A DNA stretch of 64,000 nt from Rubrolithibacter danxiaensis (GCF_047272945.1 NZ_JBKOPS010000006.1:186001-250000); one strand, 5' to 3'; shown: positions 43,098 to 51,181, numbered from the stretch's first letter. Numbers and translations: made by a program. The notes: generated by a model not told the origin, from the sequence alone.

Positions 43098-43540
43098 TAA
43101 TCTCCTATTTTCAAGCCCGTTGTACTTCCAGTACCACCTTCAGACTTTACGGTAATTTTCGTTCCAGGCTTAAATTCCACTTGCCCAGAGTTACTTTTAA
43201 TATGTACTCCCATTGTTGCTTCAGAATTCTTTGAACTGACCTCTATTAATCCATCTATTACTACTGATTCGGTTTTACCATATCTTGATTCGAATTGTTC
43301 CTGAATATTCGTTAAAGATTGACCGATCTCACAAACCAACTCCAACATCAATTCTTGCTCAAACTTTAATTTTTCATCGGAAAGCTCCTTATCAACACCA
43401 AAAAATAACTTTTCTACAGCTTCAGCAGGATTTGAAAAAAGGGACAAGGCAGCCGAAACTATATTTTTTCCCACTACTCTATTCTTTCTTTCAGCTAAAA
43501 GGGCAGTAATCCTTTCGGCGGCTTCTTCTTTGTTTAACAT
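43097..43540 (-). CDS. Hypothetical protein paired with zinc-ribbon protein
   Basis: 147 residues. Helical N-terminal half (LNKEEAAERITALLAERKNR, KFEQELMLELVCEIGQSLTN) and a beta-rich C-terminal part with Gly/Thr-rich end (VEFKPGTKITVKSEGGTGST). No signal peptide. Forms a two-gene cassette with the downstream zinc-ribbon gene; no family recognised. Confidence 0.6.
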   Translation of the reverse strand: MLNKEEAAERITALLAERKNRVVGKNIVSAALSLFSNPAEAVEKLFFGVDKELSDEKLKFEQELMLELVCEIGQSLTNIQEQFESRYGKTESVVIDGLIEVSSKNSEATMGVHIKSNSGQVEFKPGTKITVKSEGGTGSTTGLKIGD

Positions 43541-43550
43541 AGGTCTTTAA

Positions 43551-43600
43551 TGTCTTGCTAACTAGTTTATAGACGAACCCACTTGCGTCTATATTTCATA
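43551..43600. repeat. Island-end-like sequence S5
   Basis: CTTGCTAAC followed by a perfect hairpin TATAGACG / CGTCTATA (43568-43593) and TATATTTCATATAAG. The CCACTTGCGT.TATATTTC core is shared with the sequences at 6841 and 52291. It lies upstream of the first cassette of island 2. Confidence 0.5.
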
Positions 43601-43683
43601 TAAGTAGGAAAATTTACATTTTCTTTCTAAATATTCAAACTGGTTAAGGGTTTTTAAACCAGTACTAGTCGTAGCGTCTAGCC

Positions 43684-43924
43684 ACGGTTCGATCTGTTCC
43701 TTAGAAAGTAGCATTCTTGTGATGAGGTCGTAGCGAGACGGTACGACTCCCGTTTATCGTCCGCGTTTATAACGCGGATGGCTGAGAGGTAAATTTGTAA
43801 TGTGCGATGAATCGCAATTCTCGCTAATCCTCGTTGCAAACGAGGACGATTTTCGATCTGTTCCTCAGAAAGTACCATTCTTGTGATAATGTCGTAGCGA
43901 GACGGTACGACCAGTGAGGAGTTG
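43684..43924. repeat. Direct repeats flanking REP-like element copy 3
   Basis: A 60-bp repeat (CGATCTGTTCCT.AGAAAG ... GTCGTAGCGAGACGGTACGA) occurs at 43687-43747 and again at 43853-43918. Between them is REP-like copy 3 (43752-43852). Each 60-bp copy carries a small hairpin GTCGTA / TACGAC. No gene is seen in 43541-43964 apart from these elements. Confidence 0.7.
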
Positions 43925-43964
43925 TTGAGGGCTTATTCACCTTTACATTTTAGAAACAACAACT

Positions 43965-44483
43965 TCAGTTAACAATCAGCGAGGAGACAATTTGCTCCGC
44001 TTTATTTTCCCAGCTGGATCTTAACTTTTCTATACTGTTGAAGTTGAATAAAACCACTTCACCATCTACCACTGTAAAAAAATAATAATTGAAGATCTTT
44101 TGATCAATTGCCTGGGAAAGGAATCTGAAATAGCCAACCTTTTTTCCCCGCACCGTTTTTACGCCCTGATCTATCAGTTGTATGTCCGGGTGAACTTTCT
44201 TTAACTCTGCAATCTGAAAGTCTTTATAAGCAGAAATCTGACTGTCCTTGGCACGTTGTTTTGTAATCATGCCAATCAGACTTACTTCGCCTCTTTTATC
44301 CGCTAAAGCAAGAGCCTGACGGGGACGGCCCTCATACTTTAAATTCCAGTTTCGATCGGACATCTCAACTAATTGAGCTGGTATAGTCAGTTCAACTTTT
44401 TTATTCAGTAAATAAATTTTCCTTTCATTGGTGGACTGAGCTATTGTTAGGAGCGGAAGAATAAGTAATAGAATTAATTTCAT
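43965..44483 (-). CDS. Exported hypothetical protein
   Basis: 172 residues with signal peptide (KLILLLILPLLTIAQS). The rest is a single alpha/beta domain (KKVELTIPAQLVEMSDRNWN, GYFRFLSQAIDQKIFNYYFF, VDGEVVLFNFNSIEKLRSSW) like small periplasmic or surface proteins of Bacteroidota. No family recognised. Not flanked by cassette sites. 45 bp downstream of the porin-like gene. Confidence 0.7.
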   Translation of the reverse strand: MKLILLLILPLLTIAQSTNERKIYLLNKKVELTIPAQLVEMSDRNWNLKYEGRPRQALALADKRGEVSLIGMITKQRAKDSQISAYKDFQIAELKKVHPDIQLIDQGVKTVRGKKVGYFRFLSQAIDQKIFNYYFFTVVDGEVVLFNFNSIEKLRSSWENKAEQIVSSLIVN

Positions 44484-44528
44484 GTGTTTGAGCGTTTTAC
44501 TAATGTTATAACGTGCTGAAAGAGGAAT

Positions 44529-45116
44529 CTATCGCTTTGGTAGTGCAAGTGTCAGTGAAAGGCCAACCGCATTGGCAGAATAATTATTATTTGCCTGGTC
44601 TTTGTAAGTCATAGCGGTATAAGTGAGGCCGATTCCGCTATATGCTAACTCAACTGTGGGGCCGGTTGCACTGCGGAAAGTGATGTCTTCTCCAAGTCCG
44701 TCAGCTTTAAAACGAATGCCCTGATGAGAAGCTATTCCCGCACCGAAACGGAGTTTCTTTGTCAGCAACCAATTTGCTGTAAAAAGAATTGGTATTCTGC
44801 TCAAACGAATGTTCGCATTATCAGCCTTAGTTGTTACAAATTTATATCCTGCGGTTGCATGAAATAGTAATTTTTTTACAGCTGGGACTTGAAATTCTGC
44901 TCCAATTCCGACAGATCCACCCTGACCCGCTTTCACCGATTGTTTGTCTCCATCCTCAAAATAAACTTCAGCCACATCATCCCCGCCAAATTCAAGACCT
45001 CCTTTAATTAAAAACCGAAAAGGGGAGGTCTTCTTCTCGGCTTGCTGGCCATACGAATCAGAAAAAGACACAAAGAGAAAAAACGAAATCAATACTAGTT
45101 TCTGGAAAAGTTTCAT
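44529..45116 (-). CDS. Outer membrane beta-barrel protein
   Basis: 195 residues with signal peptide (ending SYGQQ) and alternating amphipathic strands (GGLEFGGDDVAEVYFEDGDK, GGSVGIGAEFQVPAVKKLLF, LRFGAGIASHQGIRFKADGL) ending in a typical barrel closing strand (VGLSLTLALPKR). Probably an eight-stranded porin-family barrel; cargo unknown. Confidence 0.75.
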   Translation of the reverse strand: MKLFQKLVLISFFLFVSFSDSYGQQAEKKTSPFRFLIKGGLEFGGDDVAEVYFEDGDKQSVKAGQGGSVGIGAEFQVPAVKKLLFHATAGYKFVTTKADNANIRLSRIPILFTANWLLTKKLRFGAGIASHQGIRFKADGLGEDITFRSATGPTVELAYSGIGLTYTAMTYKDQANNNYSANAVGLSLTLALPKR

Positions 45117-45293
45117 ATAAGTTATTTAATACGGCGAAACTAGAAATTAAATTTCAAAATAAGATAGATGGAAAAAACAGAATTTGTCTAATGACAGTGT
45201 TTTCTCCAAGGCTTTTAAACAACCTGAACGGGGTAAAGCGGTTCAATAACAATCTGTACTGTCGTGAATTTTAAGAGAAATCGGAAATAAGAA

Positions 45294-45707
45294 TTATTCG
45301 GTGAAAATTGCTTGCAGATCGGAGTTGATAGGAGCGGAGGTATGTTGATGAACCACTTTCCAGCTATCTTCCGTCTTTTTAAATCCTAAGGTAATTCTGT
45401 TCGTCATACTCCTAAGAATTTTATTGCCTGTTGAAACAGCCTGATACTTAATCAGCGAACTTGCAAAACCGGCAGTTTCGTCCCTGTGAATTTCCGTCAT
45501 TTCAAAAATTACATTCACTCTTTCATCTTTCAGAGAACCAAGCCACTGTTTTATAATGCCCGACCATTCTGTCAAACCTGAATAATGTCCTTTGTTCCAC
45601 ATATCGAAAATTACAACATGGTTGTCATACAGCTTAATCATGCTTTCACTGTCCTTTTCCCAGGCAAAGTTTTTATACAGAGTAAAGAAGTCGGAAACCT
45701 GTTCCAT
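45294..45707 (-). CDS. SnoaL/NTF2-like protein (DUF4440 type)
   Basis: 137 residues with a cone-shaped NTF2-like pattern: FFTLYKNFAWEKDSESMIKL, YDNHVVIFDMWNKGHYSGLT, and the C-terminal RITLGFKKTEDSWKVVHQHTS strand pair. Such proteins range from steroid isomerase-like enzymes to binding proteins; the role here is unknown. Stands near DUF4287 and two DHFR-like genes. Confidence 0.82.
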   Translation of the reverse strand: MEQVSDFFTLYKNFAWEKDSESMIKLYDNHVVIFDMWNKGHYSGLTEWSGIIKQWLGSLKDERVNVIFEMTEIHRDETAGFASSLIKYQAVSTGNKILRSMTNRITLGFKKTEDSWKVVHQHTSAPINSDLQAIFTE

Positions 45708-45812
45708 ATTTTATAATTGAATTAGTCAAACTGAATGCATTATTTTAAGACCCTGCCGGCAACAGCATAGCGCTACAGAGTTTCAGCTTTTGTTTTTTTG
45801 AACTTTCTGTAT

Positions 45813-46031
45813 TTATTCCGTTTTACCTTTAAATGTTGCGTAAATAGCCATCGCATGTCCGTGGCCTAATTCAAACTCTTCTTTTAACCAATTGGTTATT
45901 TCTGTCGCTTTTGTTTCAGGATTAAGTTTACCGTCGGTAATAAAGCCTTTTTTCTCGGCCAATTTTTTAAAATCGGAAGGTGTAAGGCCTGTTTTTGCTT
46001 GTATATTGTCTAAATACGCTTGAAATGACAT
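45813..46031 (-). CDS. DUF4287 domain protein
   Basis: 72 residues matching DUF4287: SFQAYLDNIQAKTGLTPSDF, then TEITNWLKEEFELGHGHAMA. A helical small protein of unknown function, often encoded near DUF5655/AHSA1-type or reductase genes. 8 bp downstream of a DHFR-like gene, likely the same transcript. Confidence 0.88.
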   Translation of the reverse strand: MSFQAYLDNIQAKTGLTPSDFKKLAEKKGFITDGKLNPETKATEITNWLKEEFELGHGHAMAIYATFKGKTE

Positions 46032-46039
46032 ATTAATCG

Positions 46040-46627
46040 TTATTGTTTGTCAACTATATAATTCAGTTCCGTTACTCCGCAATTGAATTGCTGTGAAGTT
46101 AATAGTTTTAGTTTTATTTTGTCTTTGATGTCTGCAAACAGCGGAATACCTTGCCCAAGGATAATAGGGTTAACAAATAGCCAGTAGCCGTCAATCAAGT
46201 TTTGTTGCATAAGTGAATGTGTTGCTGTCGGGCTGCCAAAAACCAGGATGTCTTCACCTGCTTGCTGTTTTATTTCATTAATTCTGTCAGAAAGGTTGTC
46301 GCTGATAATTGTTGTGTTCGTCAAACCTGCATCCCGACCATCATCGGTACTCATTGTTTTTGATAATACAACTTTGTGAACTTTGCTATACCATTTTGAA
46401 TGTTCAATGTCGTGCTTGCTCGCATCCGGCTTGTCGCCGGCTGTAGGCCAGTAATTTTCCATCATCTGAAAAGTTACCCGTCCATATAATGCCGTGTCGA
46501 CCTGGCTTATCCGCTTACCCACATGATCGAAAATTTCTTCATCAACTTTAATCCAGTTCATCTCTCCGTTCGGTCCGGCTGCAAAGCCGTCGAGCGAGAT
46601 GTGCATAAATGAAATTATTTTTCTCAT
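46040..46627 (-). CDS. Dihydrofolate reductase family protein
   Basis: 195 residues. MRKIISFMHISLDGFAAGPN is the family's start, TALYGRVTFQMMENYW the NADPH loop, GEDILVFGSPTATHSLMQQN and LIDGYWLFVNPIILGQGIPL the later motifs. The upstream extension to 46687 lacks conserved residues. A paralogue follows the same design immediately upstream (46714-47259). Confidence 0.88.
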   Translation of the reverse strand: MRKIISFMHISLDGFAAGPNGEMNWIKVDEEIFDHVGKRISQVDTALYGRVTFQMMENYWPTAGDKPDASKHDIEHSKWYSKVHKVVLSKTMSTDDGRDAGLTNTTIISDNLSDRINEIKQQAGEDILVFGSPTATHSLMQQNLIDGYWLFVNPIILGQGIPLFADIKDKIKLKLLTSQQFNCGVTELNYIVDKQ

Positions 46628-46713
46628 ATAGTTGTTTCTTTGTTGGTTATTAAAGTTTATTGATTGGTTAGGTTCTTTCAGTATCATGCACCTGGAGCGG
46701 ATTTTGACTTCAT

Positions 46714-47259
46714 TTATGTGCGTTCATAGTAAAGTATTATTGCTCCTGACGTAAATGTTTTTGTCTTAACAAGTTTGAAAACAACCCTGTCCTTTACTTC
46801 GTCAAACAGCCGCAGCCCTTTTCCTTCTATTACAGGATGAATACAAATTTGAAATTCGTCAATAAGATTACTATTTAAAAGTTGAATAATCAAACTCCGG
46901 CTTCCAACCAGGATGTCCTTTCCTGATTGTTGTTTGAGTTCCAGAATTTCTTCATTAAGAGGTCGCTGTGTAAGATTTGCACTGTTCCAGCCTGTGTCTT
47001 TCAGGGTGTTGGAGAAAACAAGTTTTTGAATTTTGTCTATTGAAACTGCAAAGTCGTCCATCGATTTTTCACCCGAAGGATTTTTCAATAATGTTTGCCA
47101 AAATTGCATGAGTTGGTAGGTTTTCCGACCATATAAAATAACTCCTGCATTATCTATCAGTTCAGAATAATGCTGATGGAGTTTAGCATCAACAACTCCG
47201 GCCGTATGGTCGCAAAAACCGTCAAGTGTCATATTGATTGCAGCAATTATCTTTCTCAT
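46714..47259 (-). CDS. Dihydrofolate reductase family protein
   Basis: 181 residues, same family as its neighbour: MRKIIAAINMTLDGFCDHTA, VILYGRKTYQLMQFWQTLLK, GKDILVGSRSLIIQLLNSNL, LIDEFQICIHPVIEGKGLRL. It lies 86 bp upstream of the second copy on the same strand, suggesting an old tandem duplication. A -7-like box TACGTTTG (minus strand, 47341-47348) sits about 80 bp upstream. Confidence 0.88.
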   Translation of the reverse strand: MRKIIAAINMTLDGFCDHTAGVVDAKLHQHYSELIDNAGVILYGRKTYQLMQFWQTLLKNPSGEKSMDDFAVSIDKIQKLVFSNTLKDTGWNSANLTQRPLNEEILELKQQSGKDILVGSRSLIIQLLNSNLIDEFQICIHPVIEGKGLRLFDEVKDRVVFKLVKTKTFTSGAIILYYERT

Positions 47260-47450
47260 AGCTGGTTTTAATTGTTATTCAGGACTTTGAAGAAGGTGTT
47301 CTTCGTCAAATATATCGCTTAGAACGGATTTGTTATAGTACAAACGTACCGCTTAGCCACGAAATAAGTAGGGTATAGAAGCGTCAAAAAAGAGGTTATT
47401 TGCGTCAGGAGAGGTTGATATAGAATATGACGGTTTAAATTGTTAAAGGT

Positions 47451-47593
47451 GTTGAGTATAACGAGTAGCGGTTTGCGAATATGGCGGATAGTAAGCACTT
47501 CATTGCCGCACAGCACAAAGTTTAGTTAAATGTAGAAAATTTCGAGAATAACGTCACCCGCCATTTTTTGCAAAAAACATGTTGGCTGATGTT
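47451..47593. repeat. attC-like site S6
   Basis: Core from AAC (47460-47462) to GTT (47581-47583), 124 bp. Arms TTTGCGAATATGGCGG and CCGCCATTTTTTGCAA. Loop shared with site S2. Right end GTTGGCTGA matches the start of the cassette it follows (TTAGCCAAC at 48391-48399) in 8 of 9. The stop codon region of the 47592 gene lies at its right end. Confidence 0.8.
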
Positions 47594-48380
47594 ATTTTTC
47601 TTCAATATAGTCACCTTCTTTTAACTGTGATTTCCAATGCGTCAATTCAGAATATCTAATTAAAATTTCGTCCATTGCAGAAGAATATCCGTTGTATGCA
47701 CCTAAAAGCCTCTTATGTTTGTCCAGCATGATTGTCATTTTGTTGGGTTTGCATCTAAACGCAGCTTCATAAATTGAAATTCCTTCAAAAAAATTGTTTA
47801 CTAAGAATGGATAATCGTATGTTCCATCTCCATATTTAAAAACGGAAGTTATTATTTTCACCATCATTCCAAAATGTTTATTTGAAAGGCTGTCCTTGCC
47901 TATCCGTTTATAGGCGAATGATATTTCTTTGTGCCCTGTTATGTTGTTAGGGCTCTTGTCAAGTATCAATTGTGCCGTTTTAATAGCTTCTGCATAGTTT
48001 TTTTCCTCGTTTTGGTTATACGTCTTGTTTGCTAAACTATCTAAAACTTTTGGATCAATTTGATTTTTAGAGATATTGAACTTGGTCAAACTAATGATTT
48101 GTTCAGATGTAATGGTTGTGTCAAGTTGAACGAGTTTGTTTTCGATTGTCTTGAAATAGTAGATTGACTTTATGTCTGTCGATAAGGATAGAGATATATC
48201 AAATTTTGGCAAAATAGTTTTTACTTGTTCGCCATACATTCTTTGAGAATTGCCGTTGTTGCTTTTGCCGATTTTTTTTTGTCCTAGTGGTTTTGGAGGC
48301 GACGGGGCTCTTTGCCCAAATGTGAAGTTGGTTAGTAAAATGAATAGGGTCGTAAAGTAAAGTTTGTACGTTATTGTCAT
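47592..48380 (-). CDS. Exported hypothetical protein, cassette-borne
   Basis: 262 residues from MTITYKLYF, with signal peptide (ending FTFGQ) and a Pro-rich start. The middle part has TPR-like helices (NYAEAIKTAQLILDKSPNNI, GHKEISFAYKRIGKDSLSNK), and the end resembles DUF4919-type proteins (YPFLVNNFFEGISIYEAAF). Function unknown; probably periplasmic. Single gene between sites S7 and S6. Confidence 0.65.
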   Translation of the reverse strand: MTITYKLYFTTLFILLTNFTFGQRAPSPPKPLGQKKIGKSNNGNSQRMYGEQVKTILPKFDISLSLSTDIKSIYYFKTIENKLVQLDTTITSEQIISLTKFNISKNQIDPKVLDSLANKTYNQNEEKNYAEAIKTAQLILDKSPNNITGHKEISFAYKRIGKDSLSNKHFGMMVKIITSVFKYGDGTYDYPFLVNNFFEGISIYEAAFRCKPNKMTIMLDKHKRLLGAYNGYSSAMDEILIRYSELTHWKSQLKEGDYIEEK

Positions 48381-48387
48381 TTTTATA

Positions 48388-48531
48388 ATATTAGCCAACG
48401 GTTTCGGGCTTTGCGTTCGGGCGGGTTTCGGAGCACAAAGTTTCAATTTATTACTAATGTTCATTACAAGCACAAAGCTTTAAGTTTGCACGTCAGCCCG
48501 CCTGACGCAAAACCCGTGTTGGGTGCTGTTT
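48388..48531. repeat. attC-like site S7
   Basis: Core from AAC (48397-48399) to GTT (48518-48520), 124 bp. Arms GGGCTTTGCGTTCGGGCGGG and CCCGCCTGACGCAAAACCC. Nearly the same sequence as S9 and S11. Right end GTTGGGTGCT is the perfect complement of AGCACCCAAC (49101-49110). Confidence 0.85.
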
Positions 48532-48538
48532 TTTCTAT

Positions 48539-49066
48539 TCAGTTTGCTTGTTCAATTCTGTCCAACATTGTTTTAATTCGTCTTTCGGCTTCGTCTTTGG
48601 TTATTCCGTTGTAATAGTCTTTTACGAATTGGTGGTCAAAGTCTTCGTGAGGAACAATTTCGGGGCGTTGATTTCCTGCCCGTGTAAAAACAGTTGTCGG
48701 AATACTTTCCTTAAATTCGTATTCGGGTATGTCGTTGCATAGCCAACCGAAGTATTTTGTTTCGTGATTTTCGTTGTCAAAGTTTTCGGAATAGTCATTA
48801 AAACTTTTTTCGCTTAACGAAACCCAAAGTCCGTATTCTAAATCTTCACAATGGTCAATTACTTTTTGTGTCAAAGTGCAACGGATAAACCTGTCTGTTT
48901 GGTCGCTGTGAGTTATAACACAAAAGTCGCTACTGATTTCCGCTATTATTTCTTTGTCTTGGTGCGATAATGTGTCGTAATTATCTGGCGACTTAAATGT
49001 CAGAGCTGGAAACTCAAAGTGTTCTTGTCCGCAACAGCTGCAAGTATATTTAATTCGTTCTGTCAT
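48539..49066 (-). CDS. DUF2199 domain protein, cassette-borne
   Basis: 175 residues matching DUF2199: N-terminal KYTCSCCGQEHFEFPALTFK with CxxC, then SDFCVITHSDQTDRFIRCTL, YGLWVSLSEKSFNDYSENF and KYFGWLCNDIPEYE. Function unknown; widespread as an immunity-like or orphan domain. Start set at MTERIKYTC. Single gene between sites S8 and S7. Confidence 0.82.
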   Translation of the reverse strand: MTERIKYTCSCCGQEHFEFPALTFKSPDNYDTLSHQDKEIIAEISSDFCVITHSDQTDRFIRCTLTQKVIDHCEDLEYGLWVSLSEKSFNDYSENFDNENHETKYFGWLCNDIPEYEFKESIPTTVFTRAGNQRPEIVPHEDFDHQFVKDYYNGITKDEAERRIKTMLDRIEQAN

Positions 49067-49099
49067 TGTTTTCTGGTCGTTTTGGTGTCGTCCGTAAAA

Positions 49100-49241
49100 T
49101 AGCACCCAACGGTAAGGCTTGTTGATGTTGCGGCATTAATTGCACGTCACTTTCAAGCCCGCACTAATGTAATAGAAAGCAGCGAAATAACATACACCAC
49201 CGAAACCAGCAATAGCAACAGAGCCGATGTTATGCGCTGCC
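49100..49241. repeat. attC-like site S8
   Basis: Core from AAC (49108-49110) to GTT (49229-49231), 124 bp. Arms GGCTTGTTGATGTTGCGG and CCAGCAATAGCAACAGAGCC. Sequence differs from S7/S9/S11 but the spacing is the same. Right end GTTATGCGC complements GCGCATAAC (49702-49710), 9/9. Confidence 0.8.
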
Positions 49242-49688
49242 ATTCTTTGTAATTTCTGGTTCGTTTAATGCAATAATATGAACAATGTGGTTTTGGCAAT
49301 ACAGTCCATAGTGTCTCAATTCCTTAGGGAAAATCTCGTCCGCATAAGTTTCTTTCAAAACGAAGTCGAGATAACTCGATTCCGAAAAAATGCAAAAGGT
49401 CGAGTACTTTCCAGCAACATAGTTTTCATTCTCACGAAAGCTGTAGAAGCTCTCATTAAGAACTTGATATGCTACATAATTTATAAAGGAGATATTAAAG
49501 GATGTTCCGTATTCATTAATAGATACTTCATAACAGTCCTTGATAGTTTTTTCTCCGACAACTACGTCTGTCGAAAGCGGTGATGTAAATGATTCCCGAA
49601 CTTCGATTTCGAGGGAGTTGTCACTAGGCTCATGTAGCTTCGTAAGAAACAGTCCTCCGTAGTTATTTATTTCCTCGAAATTGTTCAT
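49230..49688 (-). CDS. Hypothetical protein, cassette-borne
   Basis: 152 residues, no signal peptide or membrane helix. Mixed alpha/beta (GGLFLTKLHEPSDNSLEIEV, CYEVSINEYGTSFNISFINY, HYGLYCQNHIVHIIALNEPE). No family recognised. Single gene between sites S9 and S8; its stop codon overlaps the GTT core of S8. Confidence 0.6.
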   Translation of the reverse strand: MNNFEEINNYGGLFLTKLHEPSDNSLEIEVRESFTSPLSTDVVVGEKTIKDCYEVSINEYGTSFNISFINYVAYQVLNESFYSFRENENYVAGKYSTFCIFSESSYLDFVLKETYADEIFPKELRHYGLYCQNHIVHIIALNEPEITKNGSA

Positions 49689-49699
49689 GGGTTTTATGG

Positions 49700-49842
49700 T
49701 TGCGCATAACGGTTAGGGCTTTGCGTTCGGGCGGGTTTCGGAGCACAAAATTTCAAGTTATTACTAAAGTTCATTAGAAGCACAAAGTTTCAAGTTTACG
49801 CGTCACCCCGCCTGACGCAAAACCCGTGTTAGCTGTAGCTTT
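49700..49842. repeat. attC-like site S9
   Basis: Core from AAC (49708-49710) to GTT (49828-49830), 123 bp. Same arms as S7 and S11. Right end GTTAGCTGTA is the perfect complement of TACAGCTAAC (50405-50414). Confidence 0.85.
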
Positions 49843-49844
49843 TC

Positions 49845-50399
49845 TCATTTTTCTTCAACTGTCGGTGGAACAAATTTAAAATTCTCTGGTATTGGTGGTA
49901 TTGGCAAAGGTTTTTCAACAATTGTCGGAAAACTTAAACTGTCTTTTGTCGGTTGCATTTTGAGTTGTTTAATCTCTGTCATTAGCCATTGGTATACTGT
50001 CATTACGCTATCGGGCAGACTTGCGGATTGTCCATGAATATGTTTTACCTTATCGTTGTAGTAAATGTAAATTTCAGTTGAAAGGTCGTCAACAGAATGT
50101 TCATAAGAGCTGTCGAGTTGTTTGTAGTTAATATTCTCAAACTTTAAATTCAATAGGTTCCAAAAGTCGTTGGTTATGTTGCCGATATAAAAGCCAACAC
50201 GGTCTGTATATTTTACCCCATGATACTTAATTGTCAAGGAACTGTCTATTTCAATAACTTGAATAGGACAGTTTCCATAGCAACCACCTGTAGCAAATAC
50301 AACTCTTTTTATTTCGTTTTGTCGTCCGTGTTTGTTGTTGTCACAGCCGAAAAAAAAAGTCAGAATTGATAATGTTATTATGAGTTTGTATGTCGTCAT
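49845..50399 (-). CDS. DUF6438-like lipoprotein, cassette-borne
   Basis: 184 residues from MTTYKLII, with a lipoprotein signal (SILTFFFGCDNN). VVFATGGCYGNCPIQVIEID with its GCYGxCP motif fits DUF6438. C-terminal Pro-rich tail (EKPLPIPPIPENFKFVPP). Envelope-located; role unknown. Single gene between sites S10 and S9. Confidence 0.75.
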   Translation of the reverse strand: MTTYKLIITLSILTFFFGCDNNKHGRQNEIKRVVFATGGCYGNCPIQVIEIDSSLTIKYHGVKYTDRVGFYIGNITNDFWNLLNLKFENINYKQLDSSYEHSVDDLSTEIYIYYNDKVKHIHGQSASLPDSVMTVYQWLMTEIKQLKMQPTKDSLSFPTIVEKPLPIPPIPENFKFVPPTVEEK

Positions 50400-50400
50400 A

Positions 50401-50512
50401 AAGTTACAGCTAACGTTTTGCAGATTTGCGATGGGCGGGCTTTTTAGCACAAATGTTCATGCGGAGCACGAAACCCCGCCTATTGCAAATGTGCTGTTAT
50501 GCCCAGTTTTTC
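50401..50512. repeat. attC-like site S10 (short form)
   Basis: Core from AAC (50412-50414) to GTT (50496-50498), 87 bp. Arms GCAGATTTGCGATGGGCGGG and CCCCGCCTATTGCAAATGTGC. Loop has TTTAGCACAAATGTTCATG and GGAGCACGAA, as in site C. Right end GTTATGCCCA is the perfect complement of TGGGCATAAC (51034-51043). Confidence 0.85.
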
Positions 50513-50517
50513 TTCTG

Positions 50518-51006
50518 TCAGAAAGGTTGTCCCACATTTTTCTTGAATATTAAACAGAAGGCTTCGTCCGCTTTTCCATATAGCTTTTCATAACCGTTTA
50601 AGTTATTTAAATAGTTGTCGAGTTGTTTATTTGTCAATGTCGTTGTCAACTGCAAGTCGGTAATTTTAAACGGAAATTGACTGTTGTTAGGATTTGGTGT
50701 ATGTAAGAATAGTGCGTCACTTGAACTGTCGAAGTCAAGTAAAACAGAATAGAGTTGAAAGTCTGTTTTTAGTTTTTTTGTCCTGTCAACGAGTATGTCA
50801 AAGTGACGAAACAACTTGTCTAAATGTGGTCTTCTTCTTTTGAAGCTGTCATTACCGTAGCCTTTCCAGTCAAAGTGCAGATGCCAATTGTCGAACCACG
50901 TTTTGGAATTGTCAAAGTCAAGCCACGTTGCTTTGTCAAGGTCATTTTCAACAGCAAGGTTTTTATAGTATCGTTTAAGTCCTCTATGTTTTCTAATTCC
51001 ATTCAT
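50518..51006 (-). CDS. Hypothetical protein, cassette-borne
   Basis: 162 residues, basic N-terminus (NGIRKHRGLKRYYKNLA), then a tryptophan-rich region (TWLDFDNSKTWFDNWHLHFD) and mixed strands. No signal peptide; no family recognised. Single gene between sites S11 and S10; leader with the shared TTTTAGGACGACA block. Confidence 0.6.
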   Translation of the reverse strand: MNGIRKHRGLKRYYKNLAVENDLDKATWLDFDNSKTWFDNWHLHFDWKGYGNDSFKRRRPHLDKLFRHFDILVDRTKKLKTDFQLYSVLLDFDSSSDALFLHTPNPNNSQFPFKITDLQLTTTLTNKQLDNYLNNLNGYEKLYGKADEAFCLIFKKNVGQPF

Positions 51007-51030
51007 GTCGTTGTGTTGGTGTCGTCCTAA

Positions 51031-51174
51031 AATTGGGCATAACGGTTTCGGGCTTTGCGTTCGGGCGGGTTTCGGAGCACAAAACTGTCAACCAGCACTG
51101 AACTTGAATAGAAGCACAAAGCTCCAAGTTTGCACGTCACCCCGCCTGACGCAAAACCCGTGTTATAGCTCGTT
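51031..51174. repeat. attC-like site S11
   Basis: Core from AAC (51041-51043) to GTT (51162-51164), 124 bp. Arms CGGGCTTTGCGTTCGGGCGG and CCCGCCTGACGCAAAACCCG. Right end GTTATAGCTC is the perfect complement of GAGCTATAAC (52296-52305) at the island end. Confidence 0.85.
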
Positions 51175-51181
51175 TTTCTTT

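Larger units (their letters stand above)
41853..43600 (-). mobile_element. Cassette island 2 (integron-like, partly decayed)
   Basis: Minus-strand genes at 41958-42434 and 42858-43540 (two genes) and a truncated frame at 42571-42663, separated by palindromic sites at 41853-41970, 42443-42582 and a half site at 42761-42856. Its right end (43551-43600) resembles the island-end sequences at 6841 and 52291 (AAC, then CCACTTGCGT.TATATTTC). A REP-like element replaces part of one cassette. Confidence 0.6.

Noticed and set aside
43965..47259. Genes between islands 2 and 3 as further cassettes
   Set aside because: No paired AAC/GTT palindromes of the right spacing lie between them and the proteins are ordinary chromosomal families.
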